DNA from: an uncultured Collinsella sp.
Lineage (GTDB): Bacteria; Actinomycetota; Coriobacteriia; Coriobacteriales; Coriobacteriaceae
Assembly (NCBI GenBank): GCA_900757505.1
Contig: CAAEOE010000074.1
Span: 1 to 15,143, forward strand
Direction: 5' to 3'
DNA length: 15,143 nucleotides
Part shown: positions 5,457 to 12,629 of the stretch, piece by piece
Layout of the letters: each line of letters opens with the position of its first letter
How positions within the stretch are numbered: the stretch's first letter is position 1
Position numbers and translations under genes: made by a program
The notes under the pieces: generated by a model
Databases searched by the model: none
What the model was told of the DNA's origin: nothing
The model's input: only the letters and a program-made list of their open reading frames with translations

Positions 5457-6383
5457 TCGGACCAGTACGGCGATATCTACGAGATCGAGCGTGACGAGAA
5501 CGGTTACGTCACGGGCTTCACATCTGCCGTCAAGCAAGGTGGCGGCGTAAGCTACAGCGTCGAGCACGATGAGTCGCATCGCATTTCGGAGATTGAGGAA
5601 GATCTGGCGGGCGGTTACGAGAACGTCAACACGTTTACGTACGACGCCGACGGTAACGTCACGCGCATCGACTGCGATGCCGACATGAGCGATTCGTCGA
5701 GCACCACGACGTTTACCTACGACGCGGATGGAAACCTGATCAACAAGACGACCCATGCGGGTTACGGCGAGAGCGCGAGCACGTATATTTATCAGAACGG
5801 CAACATGGTGACCAACACCGATACCAGCCCGGCCAATCCTCGGACGGTCGTGTATTCGTACGGATACGACAAGGATCGCGTGACGTCCTTTACGCTGGAC
5901 TGCCAGGGCGACACGGTGGGAACTACGTGGACGATTACCGCGGGCTACGAGTATGACAAGGACGGCAACATTTCGCGTATCTCGCCTGTGGCATATGACT
6001 CGCACGGCAACGACTACGGCTCGCTGAACTCGTACGCAGCGGTGGATTATTCGTACAGCGACGGAAAGCTCGACAGGATCGATTCCGAGCGCGGCGGCTA
6101 TGCGGAGTTCTATTACGACGAGCACGGCAATCTGACGTCGGTCGACGAGTATGCCGGCCGCGGTTCGGATGCCGAGTTTGAGCTTGAGCACGAGGTCGAG
6201 TACCAGCGCTACTTCTGCAGCAAGCACGAGAAGAACAAGCCGGAGGAGTGGATTCGTCTGGATGCAGAGTACGACGTCGACCAGGGTAGCTGGAGCAATG
6301 ACTCCGATTATGGTCGTGAGTGCTTTGCAACCATGTACAAGCTCGATCCGCTGGCGGGCAGGCTGAACCCGTTCATCAAGTAG
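5457..6383 (+). pseudogene. 3' part of the split surface-protein gene: RHS/YD-repeat region
   Basis: The frame of the 5' part continues without any shift for 308 codons after the TAA, ending at TAG 6381-6383, so the intact gene would encode about 558 aa. The content is YD-type repeats: NTFTYDADGNVTRI, TTFTYDADGNLINK, YSYGYDKDRVTSF, AGYEYDKDGNISRI, VDYSYSDGKLDRI, FYYDEHGNLTSV. These are the RHS/YD motif of wall-associated or secreted proteins. The tail (EWIRLDAEYDVDQGSW to PFIK) shows no known C-terminal toxin or anchor. An ATG at 5685 could start a 232-aa protein, but it has no clear ribosome binding site and would lack any export signal. Codon use and composition match the 5' part, so the stop looks recent, or it is a sequencing error or a read-through site. 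Confidence 0.75.
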
Positions 6384-6396
6384 CAGCCCACTCACA

Positions 6397-6433
6397 AACC
6401 ACCCAAAGGGACAGACACCTTTGGGTGGTTTTT
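6397..6433 (+). terminator. Rho-independent terminator after the surface-protein gene
   Basis: Perfect 13-bp stem AACCACCCAAAGG (6397-6409) with 6418-6430, an 8-nt loop GACAGACA, and a T-run to 6433. It lies 14 bp after the stop at 6383. Confidence 0.85.
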
Positions 6434-6460
6434 GCTGAAGGGCGGGTGTCTGCGGCGGTT

Positions 6461-6519
6461 TGTCTCGATCTGTAACAGTAACTCGGCAAAAATGGGCCTA
6501 GCTGTTACAGATTGAGACA
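6461..6519. repeat. GTCTCGATCTGTAACA palindrome, copy 1
   Basis: Left arm 6461-6477 (TGTCTCGATCTGTAACA) pairs with 6503-6519 over 17 bp with one G-T pair, around a 25-nt loop. No T-run follows on either strand, so it is probably not a terminator. Confidence 0.75.
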
Positions 6520-6542
6520 AAGAGCCGGCGCCATTCGGAAAC

Positions 6543-6599
6543 GTCTCGATCTGTAACATCTGGAGCCGATATTGCCGCCTAGATGTTACAGATCGAGAC
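6543..6599. repeat. GTCTCGATCTGTAACA palindrome, copy 2
   Basis: Left arm 6543-6561 (GTCTCGATCTGTAACATCT) pairs perfectly over 19 bp with 6581-6599, around a 19-nt loop. The loop end CCTAG next to the right arm is shared with copy 1, which lies 23 bp away in tandem. Confidence 0.8.
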
Positions 6600-6641
6600 A
6601 AAACTGGTGGGACGGTCTGAGCTGGCCCGCCCAAGCGGCGG

Positions 6642-6687
6642 AAAAGAAAAAGGTAGATTTTCAGGCATGTCCCAAAAATCTACCTTT
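6642..6687 (-). terminator. Rho-independent terminator of the M16C peptidase gene
   Basis: Perfect 13-bp stem AAAGGTAGATTTT: 6649-6661 with 6675-6687. On the minus strand it is followed by TTCTTTTC. It lies 8 bp beyond the peptidase stop codon. Confidence 0.8.
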
Positions 6688-6695
6688 GCTGTGCG

Positions 6696-9600
6696 TTAGC
6701 CCATCAGGTCGACGACGTTAAAGCCGGCGTTGCTCTTGGCGATGACTTCGCGGCCGCCAAAGACGCAGGTTGGCGACTCGGCTGCGATGCGCGTCACATC
6801 GGCGCCGAGCGAGCGCAGCTCACCGGGCGTGGCGGCGAGCATCTGGGTGCGACGCTCCTCGCGCGCATGCGGATCGAGCCCGGCCAGGTAGGTCGTGTTG
6901 CGGCGCTTGGTGAGCGCGTATGGCTTCACCGGCGCGTCCATGCCGCTCACGCAGCTCACGATAAAGCCCTCAAAGGCGGCCTCGTCGGGTTCAAAGCTGC
7001 CAAGCCATGCGCCCGCGCGCTCCACGCGCTCAAGCGAAGGATCGATCGCCGGGTCGCGGTAGGTGTAGAACGCCGCCTGACGCTCGCCAGCCGCGCGGAA
7101 TCCGCAGCCGTACGCGCCGCCCTTCACGCGGATTTCGTTCCACAGGTAGTCGTAGGAGAGTGCGTTGGCGGCAACCGCCCAGGCGCCCGTCACGTCAATG
7201 CCCAGGCGACGCGGGTCGCACGCGCTTGCCGCAAAGCAGACGTCGCTGGGGATGACAAAGGCCTCGTGGCGGTCGCGCGGCGCCGGCACCACGAGCGTGC
7301 CGCTGCCAGCACCGTCGCCAGCGTCCAGCCCCAGGTCGCCCGTGGCATCCCAGTATGCGTCAAAGTCCTCGTCGCTGCCGGTAAAGCTCGCCATGCAGCC
7401 ATCGGCCACAAAGATGCGCTCCGCCAGCTCGGCAAGCTTGGTACGCAGCCCGTCCACGCGCTCGTCAAAGTGCTCGAGCAAATCGCGCAGGAACAGGTAG
7501 AAGTCTACGCCCGAGAGCTGCTCACGCACCACGGCCGAAGGCGAGCTGTAGCTCATCGCGCGACCGAGCGCCGCCGAGTGGCCGTTGTTGATAAAGCCCT
7601 GCTCAAGCCCAATACGAATCTGCGTGAGCACGTCGCGCACGCGGTCGGCGTCGGCATCTGCCAAAAGCGTGCTCGACCATACCTCGCGCGGCAGGCTCGC
7701 CAGCGCATCGATCTTCTCGGACAGGGCGCCGGCGCTCACCAGCAGGTAGGGGCGCACGCCGTCCACGTCGGGCTGGGTCATGACTTCGGTCGTAAAGCTC
7801 AAAAAGCCCAGCTTGCCAGCGAGCAAGTTGTCGAGTTCTTCGGCCGAGTGCTCGCGCGTGGGCAGCTGCTTAAACAGGCGGCAGAGCAGTGTCACATAGG
7901 GCAGATCCTCAAACGCGACGCAGCTCAGGTCGAAATACTGCATGGCGTAGGCCAGACGGTTGGTGGGGATGCCGTGGCGCAGGCAGGGGATGGGTGCGGT
8001 CGTGTCCACGACCAGCGGCGGCTCGGGGCGCGCCTCGCCAATGTCGGACACGCGCAGGCGCGGCAGCGTGGCCTTGGCCTCGGGCGTGTCTTCCGCCTCC
8101 TGCGCGGCACGCAGCGCGGCCGTGCGCTCGACCACGTCGGCCAGCTCGGCATCGGTCATGGCATCGCGCTTGGCTGCCAGTTCGGCGGCCTCGGCACCCT
8201 CCGAACCCTCGGCGGCGTCCACCGGCACCAGCTCGACCAGGGCCATGTGATCGTTCTGCAGCACCAGCTCGCGCAGCAGGTCCTCAAAATAGCTGCCGTC
8301 CAGCTCGCCGCGCAGTTCCTCGTACACCGGGCCATACTTGAGCGCCAGCGTCGCGGCGTCGTCATCGTAGAGCCAGGTACTCAGCGCGTCGCACGCAATG
8401 GCCACGCCGTCGGCGATACCGTAGTCGCGCTGGCGCAGGTCGTATTCGTTGCTGCTGATGATGGCTTCCAGGCGCTCGCGCGGAACGCCGTGCTCGCACA
8501 GGTCGCGGCAGGCGTCCTGGAATACGCGACGCAGCTCGCGCGCCACGTCGGGCTGCGCGTTTTGCAGCATGATGAGCTCGTAGGGCTGCAGGCTCTCGGC
8601 CGCGGTATAGCTCACCACGTTGCCGCCCAGGCCGGCGGCCAGAATTGCCTTCTTAACCGGCGCTTCGTTGGAGCCCAGCAGCGCCTCGAACAGGATATCC
8701 GCCGCGATCGTGCGCTTGCGGTCGAGCGCGCTGCCCAGCACCAGGCCCAGGCCAACCAGGGCGTTCTCGGGCGTGGTTGCCATCTCGATGCGCTTATACT
8801 CACAGGTCACGGGCGCTTGCACGCCCAGCGGATTGGGCGCCAGTGCGGACGGGTCCTCGCCGGCGGCAACGGCAGTGTCCATGCGGCGGCTCGCGGCACT
8901 CGGCTGCGACAGATAGCGCTCGTCCAAAAAGGCCAGTGCTCGGTCCACGTCCAGGTCGCCGTAGAGCGTTATATAAGAGTTGGAAGGATTGTAGTGGCGC
9001 GCGTGCGTGTCCAGGAACTGCTCGTAGGTGAGCGCGGGAATCGCGCGCGGGTCGCCGCCGCTCTCGTGCGCATAGGCGGTGTCGGGATAGAGCGCGGCGT
9101 TAACAGCATCGTCCAGCACGCTCATGGGGTCGGACAGCGCGCCCTTCATTTCGTTGAACACCACACCGTTATAGCGCAGCGTGCCCTCGCGCAGGCTCGC
9201 GGAGCTGCCGTCGACCTCGCCCTCGGCGCCCTCCGGCAGGTCCAGTTCGTAGTGCCAGCCCTCCTGCTCAAAAATGGTGGGCTTGGTATAGATGGCCGGG
9301 TTGAACACCGCGTCCAGGTACACGTCCATCAGGTTGTACAGATCCTGCTCGTTGGTGGTGGCAACGGGGTAGATGGTCTTGTCGGGGTAGGTCATGGCGT
9401 TGAGGAACGTCTGCATGGAGCTCTTGATCAGGTCGACAAACGGCTCCTTGACGGGAAACTTGGCCGATCCGCACAGCACCGAGTGCTCAAGAATATGGAA
9501 CACGCCGGTGGAATCGGCCGGCGGCGTCTTAAAGCCAATGGCAAAGGCCTTGTTCTCGTCGTCGCATGCCAGGTACAGCAGGCGAGCGCCCGATGCGGTG

Positions 9601-9734
9601 TGGCGCAGCACGTAAGCGTCCGAGTCGAGCTCGGGCACGGTCTCGCAGCGCTCGACGGCAAAGCCGTGGCAGGTAGTGCCGGGCACCAGCAGTGCAGCGG
9701 CTGCGGCGCGCGGGTCGGTTGAGGTGGTGGGCAT
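6696..9734 (-). CDS. M16C-family zinc metallopeptidase (presequence-protease/PreP-like)
   Basis: 1012 aa, the usual ~1000 residues of a two-half M16C enzyme. The N-terminal half has the inverted zinc motif HILEH (H80, E83, H84) within STGVFHILEHSVLCGS and the distal ligand Glu in VFNEMKGALSDP (E195). The PFVDLIKSSMQTFLNAMTYP segment is typical of PreP, Cym1 and insulinase-associated peptidases. The C-terminal half carries the partner-site Arg/Tyr motif NEIRVKGGAYGCG. It is expected to degrade peptides inside a closed chamber. No signal peptide is visible, so it is probably cytosolic. ATG 9734 is chosen for AAAGGAG seven bases upstream; reading further to 9992 only translates the repeat element at 9872-10048. 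A minus-strand TATACT (9787-9792) is a possible -10. The gene ends at a strong terminator. An acidic, Ala-rich stretch in the middle (VPVDAAEGSEGAEAAELAAK) looks like the linker zone. Confidence 0.93.
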   Translation of the reverse strand: MPTTSTDPRAAAAALLVPGTTCHGFAVERCETVPELDSDAYVLRHTASGARLLYLACDDENKAFAIGFKTPPADSTGVFHILEHSVLCGSAKFPVKEPFVDLIKSSMQTFLNAMTYPDKTIYPVATTNEQDLYNLMDVYLDAVFNPAIYTKPTIFEQEGWHYELDLPEGAEGEVDGSSASLREGTLRYNGVVFNEMKGALSDPMSVLDDAVNAALYPDTAYAHESGGDPRAIPALTYEQFLDTHARHYNPSNSYITLYGDLDVDRALAFLDERYLSQPSAASRRMDTAVAAGEDPSALAPNPLGVQAPVTCEYKRIEMATTPENALVGLGLVLGSALDRKRTIAADILFEALLGSNEAPVKKAILAAGLGGNVVSYTAAESLQPYELIMLQNAQPDVARELRRVFQDACRDLCEHGVPRERLEAIISSNEYDLRQRDYGIADGVAIACDALSTWLYDDDAATLALKYGPVYEELRGELDGSYFEDLLRELVLQNDHMALVELVPVDAAEGSEGAEAAELAAKRDAMTDAELADVVERTAALRAAQEAEDTPEAKATLPRLRVSDIGEARPEPPLVVDTTAPIPCLRHGIPTNRLAYAMQYFDLSCVAFEDLPYVTLLCRLFKQLPTREHSAEELDNLLAGKLGFLSFTTEVMTQPDVDGVRPYLLVSAGALSEKIDALASLPREVWSSTLLADADADRVRDVLTQIRIGLEQGFINNGHSAALGRAMSYSSPSAVVREQLSGVDFYLFLRDLLEHFDERVDGLRTKLAELAERIFVADGCMASFTGSDEDFDAYWDATGDLGLDAGDGAGSGTLVVPAPRDRHEAFVIPSDVCFAASACDPRRLGIDVTGAWAVAANALSYDYLWNEIRVKGGAYGCGFRAAGERQAAFYTYRDPAIDPSLERVERAGAWLGSFEPDEAAFEGFIVSCVSGMDAPVKPYALTKRRNTTYLAGLDPHAREERRTQMLAATPGELRSLGADVTRIAAESPTCVFGGREVIAKSNAGFNVVDLMG

Positions 9735-9786
9735 ATGCAGTCTCCTTTGACGCCCCAGCGGGGGCGAATCGAGTCGAATCCACGAG

Positions 9787-9802
9787 AGTATACCCATATG
9801 GG
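9787..9802 (-). promoter_or_regulatory. Possible -10 and adjoining palindrome upstream of the M16C gene
   Basis: TATACT on the minus strand (9787-9792) sits directly beside a perfect 10-bp palindrome CCCATATGGG (9793-9802), 53 bp before the ATG. No good -35 is seen at 16-18 bp, so the palindrome may be an activator or repressor site. Confidence 0.35.
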
Positions 9803-9871
9803 GCCGCGGCTCTGCGGCGAACTGGAGACGATGCCAGCGGATTGGGTAAAGGCCCCGCGTGCCCGCCGCGC

Positions 9872-10048
9872 GAGCGTGGAAACTTGGACACTCGCCAAAC
9901 GAGAGTGGATATTCGGACGGACGAGCGAGGATTTCCGGATACCTATCGAACGAGAGTGGATATTTGGACGGAATTTGCCGCAAAAGCCCCAAAAACCGTC
10001 CAAATATCCACTCTCGATATCCGACCGTCCGAAAATCCTCGCTCGTCC
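9872..10048. repeat. GAGYGTGGA phased repeat element, copy 3 (expanded, large inverted repeat)
   Basis: Direct units start at 9872, 9901, 9923 and 9952, spaced 29, 22 and 29 bp. The last two are inverted downstream. The inner arms 9951-9971 and 9996-10016 match perfectly over 21 bp. The outer arms 9919-9939 and 10028-10048 match at 20 of 21. Both arm pairs are separated by 11 bp, and the central loop is 24 nt. Extruded, this is a cruciform or hairpin about 130 bp long. It lies between two divergent genes. Confidence 0.85.
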
Positions 10049-10058
10049 ATCACTCGCG

Positions 10059-10128
10059 TATCTCTCATCTCTCACTCATCTCTAATACGAGAGATAACAG
10101 AAAGACGAGAGATAAATATGAGAGATAA
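10059..10128. promoter_or_regulatory. GAGAGATAA site cluster, upstream block
   Basis: GAGAGATAA occurs at 10089-10097, 10107-10115 and 10120-10128. TATCTCTC is inverted at 10059-10066, with partial ATCTCT copies at 10067 and 10078. ATCTCT-N6-AGAGAT forms a palindrome at 10078-10095. Likely operator sites. Confidence 0.6.
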
Positions 10129-10174
10129 CTGAGCAGCAAAGAGACAAGCAATCATGGTATTATCTCAATACCGA

Positions 10175-10202
10175 TTGTTCTACCAGCAAAAATATGTATA
10201 AA
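10175..10202 (+). promoter_or_regulatory. Predicted promoter of the AlbA_2/HATPase gene
   Basis: TTGTTC (10175-10180), a 16-bp spacer, then TATAAA (10197-10202). It lies in the only AT-rich stretch between the two GAGAGATAA clusters. A small inverted repeat GGTATT-ATCTC-AATACC (10156-10172) precedes it. The leader to the ATG would be about 145 nt and would contain the second cluster. Confidence 0.5.
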
Positions 10203-10224
10203 TGAAGCAAATGGTAGACATTCC

Positions 10225-10293
10225 ATCTCTATCTATCTCTTATCTCTAAGCTGAGAGATAGAGAGATAGATGAGAGATAATTACGAGAGATAA
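10225..10293. promoter_or_regulatory. GAGAGATAA site cluster, downstream block
   Basis: GAGAGATA starts at 10253, 10261, 10272 and 10285, the last two as GAGAGATAA 13 bp apart. Inverted TATCTCT lies at 10234 and 10241. TATCTCT-N6-AGAGATA forms a palindrome at 10241-10260, with the same 6-bp spacer as in the upstream block. Confidence 0.6.
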
Positions 10294-10355
10294 CTAAGAG
10301 ACGAGGGAAATCCATTCGCGGCATTCTTCGCAGAACCAAGCGAAAGGACGTGCAG

Positions 10356-11822
10356 ATGAACGAAAACGAACTGACCGGTCTGCTCGAGTCTTTAAGGCGC
10401 ATGGGCTCGGACGATCTTAACGTCGAGGTCAAGGAGAGCGCTACAACGCTTTCCCGCGACGTATGGGAAACGGTCAGCGCATTCGCGAACACCACCGGCG
10501 GAATCATCGTGCTCGGAGTGAGTGAGCGCGCAGGTTTTGTCCCGGTTGAGAACTTCGAGACCGAGAAAGTGCTCAACCAATTTGTGGCAGGCATGGGTGA
10601 TGCGGGCGGTCGAGGAAAGCTGGCCAATCCGCCCAAATACACGATCGAGCGAGTGGAGCTTCAGGGCGTCATCGTTCTTGTCATTACGATTGAGGAGCTT
10701 GATCCGTCGAGCAAGCCCTGCTATGTAATAGAGCGGGGCGCCCAGGGCGGCAGCTACAAACGCATCGATGACAAAGACGTGCCCCTTTCGTCGACCGAGG
10801 TTTTGGCACTGTCGTCATACGAACGGACGAGTCCTAGCGATCGCGATGCGGTGCCCGGCACGAGTGTGGGCGATCTCGACGAGTCGCTGGTCGACCGCAC
10901 GATAGAGCGTACCTATTCGTTGACGCCTCGAGCGATGCGTGGTGCGACGGACAAGAAGACAAAGATGGAGCGCCTGAATATCCTCGACTTCCAGGGCAAT
11001 GTTACCAAGGCCGGCCTCCTTGCCGCGGGCGTTTACCCTCAGCAGTTCTATCCCAAGCTCTTCATTGATGTGGCTGTCCATGTGGGAACTCAAAAGAGAG
11101 CTGCGGGGCCACTAAGGTTCATGGACCGCACAATCTGTGAGGGAACGTTGGGCGAGATGATTTCGGATGCTGTCGCGGCCGTCGCCAAGAATTTGCGGCG
11201 AACCTCGACCGTCCAAGGCGTCTCGCGTGTCGACTCGCTGGAGATTCCCGAGGAGGTTCTGCGCGAGGCAATCGCCAACGCCGTAATCCATCGAGAATAC
11301 GGGGATCGGTCCTGTGGACAATCGATTGCCGTCGACGTCTTTGACGATCGTGTCGAGGTGACGAATCCTGGCGGCCTTTACGGGGGAAAGACTCGCGAGA
11401 ACTTGTTTGACGGCAGCTCCCGATGCCGTAACGCGACGCTCGTGAAACTCATGTCGATTGTCCCGCTGCCGGATGGCGCAGGTTCGCCGGCTGAGGGCAA
11501 TGGCTCGGGCATCCCGATGATGATCGATGCCATGCGCGCGCATGGTCTGGCCGAGCCCCTGTTCTGCCCGGGGCTCGATCGGTTCAAGGTCGTACTTTAC
11601 CGTTCAAAGATCGAGCCGGTCGATCATGGCGGGGGCTTAATTGTGACGGCACTCAAACACTACGGCGAGCTGGGGACGCGTGAGCTGGCAGAACGCACGG
11701 GGCTTACAATTTCCCAGGTTAGGTCGCGCGTCAACGCGCTCATTGCTCAAGGCGAGCTTGAGCCCACGGCGCCGGCGACGAGCCGCAACCGCAAGTATCG
11801 ACTGTCAGAGCGCGCGGAATAA
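10356..11822 (+). CDS. Schlafen AlbA_2 / HATPase_c_4 / winged-helix predicted regulator
   Basis: 488 aa, full length for the COG2865 type. The N-terminal AlbA_2 (Schlafen-like) domain shows NVEVKES (22-28) and SAFANTTGGIIVLGV (41-55). The middle-to-C-terminal GHKL-like ATPase part shows LREAIANAVIHREYG (302-316), VTNPGGLYGG (335-344) and GNGSGIPMM (381-389). A winged helix at about 428-485 (GTRELAERTGLTISQVRSRV) ends the protein. Such proteins are called predicted transcriptional regulators or ATP-binding DNA-binding proteins; the physiological role is mostly unknown, and some occur in defence or stress loci. ATG 10356 is chosen over GTG 10350 because GAAAGGA lies seven bases upstream of the ATG but only one base from the GTG. 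The GAGAGATAA clusters around its promoter suggest autoregulation by the winged helix, which is inference. No partner gene follows in the same direction nearby. Confidence 0.9.
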   Translation: MNENELTGLLESLRRMGSDDLNVEVKESATTLSRDVWETVSAFANTTGGIIVLGVSERAGFVPVENFETEKVLNQFVAGMGDAGGRGKLANPPKYTIERVELQGVIVLVITIEELDPSSKPCYVIERGAQGGSYKRIDDKDVPLSSTEVLALSSYERTSPSDRDAVPGTSVGDLDESLVDRTIERTYSLTPRAMRGATDKKTKMERLNILDFQGNVTKAGLLAAGVYPQQFYPKLFIDVAVHVGTQKRAAGPLRFMDRTICEGTLGEMISDAVAAVAKNLRRTSTVQGVSRVDSLEIPEEVLREAIANAVIHREYGDRSCGQSIAVDVFDDRVEVTNPGGLYGGKTRENLFDGSSRCRNATLVKLMSIVPLPDGAGSPAEGNGSGIPMMIDAMRAHGLAEPLFCPGLDRFKVVLYRSKIEPVDHGGGLIVTALKHYGELGTRELAERTGLTISQVRSRVNALIAQGELEPTAPATSRNRKYRLSERAE

Positions 11823-11922
11823 ATGCGTTAGTGGACGAGGCGACCCAATAATCGACCCTCAATTGGCGCCCACTAAGGTAAAGCGGTTGTTGCTCAGTCG
11901 ACGGTGATGCTGAAGACTCGGC

Positions 11923-12414
11923 TTACGCCGGCATGGCCCCGAACCCGTCCATCAAGAACAGCCTAAGAACCAGCTTGATGACATATCCCGGTTTGACTTC
12001 TGCCGCGTCAAAGACGTGGCGCTCGGCGAGCTCGCTGCAGTATGCATAGATGTCGCGGATAAGGTCCGCGCCCGAAAGCGTAAACATGTAGCCTGCGTCC
12101 GAAAGCGCATTGGGCGCGGCGGGCAACTTGGCCATGTGGCAGAACGTTTGCAGGTCGGGCGCCATAACATTCTGGTAGTCGAGGTGGCCGTTGGCATCCT
12201 GTTCGGCAAGCTCCAATTGGCGCACAAAATCCAGCGCCGCTGCTAACGCAAAGCTCGGTGTAGGCGCATTGACGTCCTGAGTGGTCGCCACAAGCCTGCC
12301 CGCCGCCTGCGTGACAAGCCAAGCGACCTCGCGCTGGCAGCGCACGGCCTTGCGCGTAACCGGCTTGATGGACGAAGAAGAAACGCTCCCCTTAGGCGGA
12401 TTCGAAACAGCCAT
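11923..12414 (-). CDS. Conserved-looking protein of unknown function
   Basis: 163 aa; I do not recognise the family. The N-terminal ~20 residues (MAVSNPPKGSVSSSSIKPVT) look disordered. The remainder is predicted mostly helical, with alternating Ala/Leu-rich segments (REVAWLVTQAAGRLVATT, ALAAALDFVRQLELAEQDA, DLIRDIYAYCSELAERHVFD, YVIKLVLRLFLMDGFG). No signal peptide, membrane segment, metal-binding Cys cluster or catalytic motif is seen. Amino-acid use is natural and a good ribosome site GGAGG lies five bases before ATG 12414, so I take it as real. A minus-strand TATACT at 12472-12477 is a possible -10. It converges on the AlbA-HATPase gene with a 100-bp gap that shows only a loose TTAGTGG/CCACTAA inverted repeat (11828-11876). 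Divergent from the HNH gene. Confidence 0.7.
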   Translation of the reverse strand: MAVSNPPKGSVSSSSIKPVTRKAVRCQREVAWLVTQAAGRLVATTQDVNAPTPSFALAAALDFVRQLELAEQDANGHLDYQNVMAPDLQTFCHMAKLPAAPNALSDAGYMFTLSGADLIRDIYAYCSELAERHVFDAAEVKPGYVIKLVLRLFLMDGFGAMPA

Positions 12415-12629
12415 AAGACCCTCCCATGAACGACCCGGTCCAACAAGCCCGGATGAAACACGTGCTACATCAGTATACAGGGAAGTGGGGCAGCGGGGTA
12501 CAAACGCGCCAGCGGCAAACCGAGAGCATCAACGATGTGCCGATCGCGGAATGAGATCTCGTAATAATTGACTCTCGGCCATATTATTGAGGGGCATGAC
12601 TCGCGTTCGTATGGTTGTAGGTGCTGGCG

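Noticed and set aside
6461..6599. GTCTCGATCTGTAACA palindromes as terminators
   Set aside because: No T-run follows the stem on either strand, and both convergent genes already have good terminators at 6397-6433 and 6642-6687.
6867..9722. Very long open frame on the plus strand (951 codons) opposite the M16C peptidase
   Set aside because: The minus strand encodes a complete peptidase with HILEH and NEIRVKGGAYG motifs. The plus frame is a GC-driven shadow rich in Arg, Ala, Val, Gly and His with no family resemblance.
9735..9992. N-terminal extension of the M16C peptidase (86 codons)
   Set aside because: It only translates the repeat element and spacer. The ATG at 9734 has an excellent AAAGGAG site at normal distance.
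9872..10048. Phased repeats as a CRISPR array
   Set aside because: Units are short and diverged, the 22/29-bp phase leaves no proper spacers, part of the array is inverted, and no cas gene is present.
10059..10293. GAGAGATAA clusters as a replication origin or iterons
   Set aside because: No replication gene, DnaA-box set or plasmid context; the sites bracket a promoter, which fits operators better.
12568..12587. TTGACT and TATTAT as a promoter of the HNH gene
   Set aside because: The hexamers are only 8 bp apart, too close to act as a -35/-10 pair.
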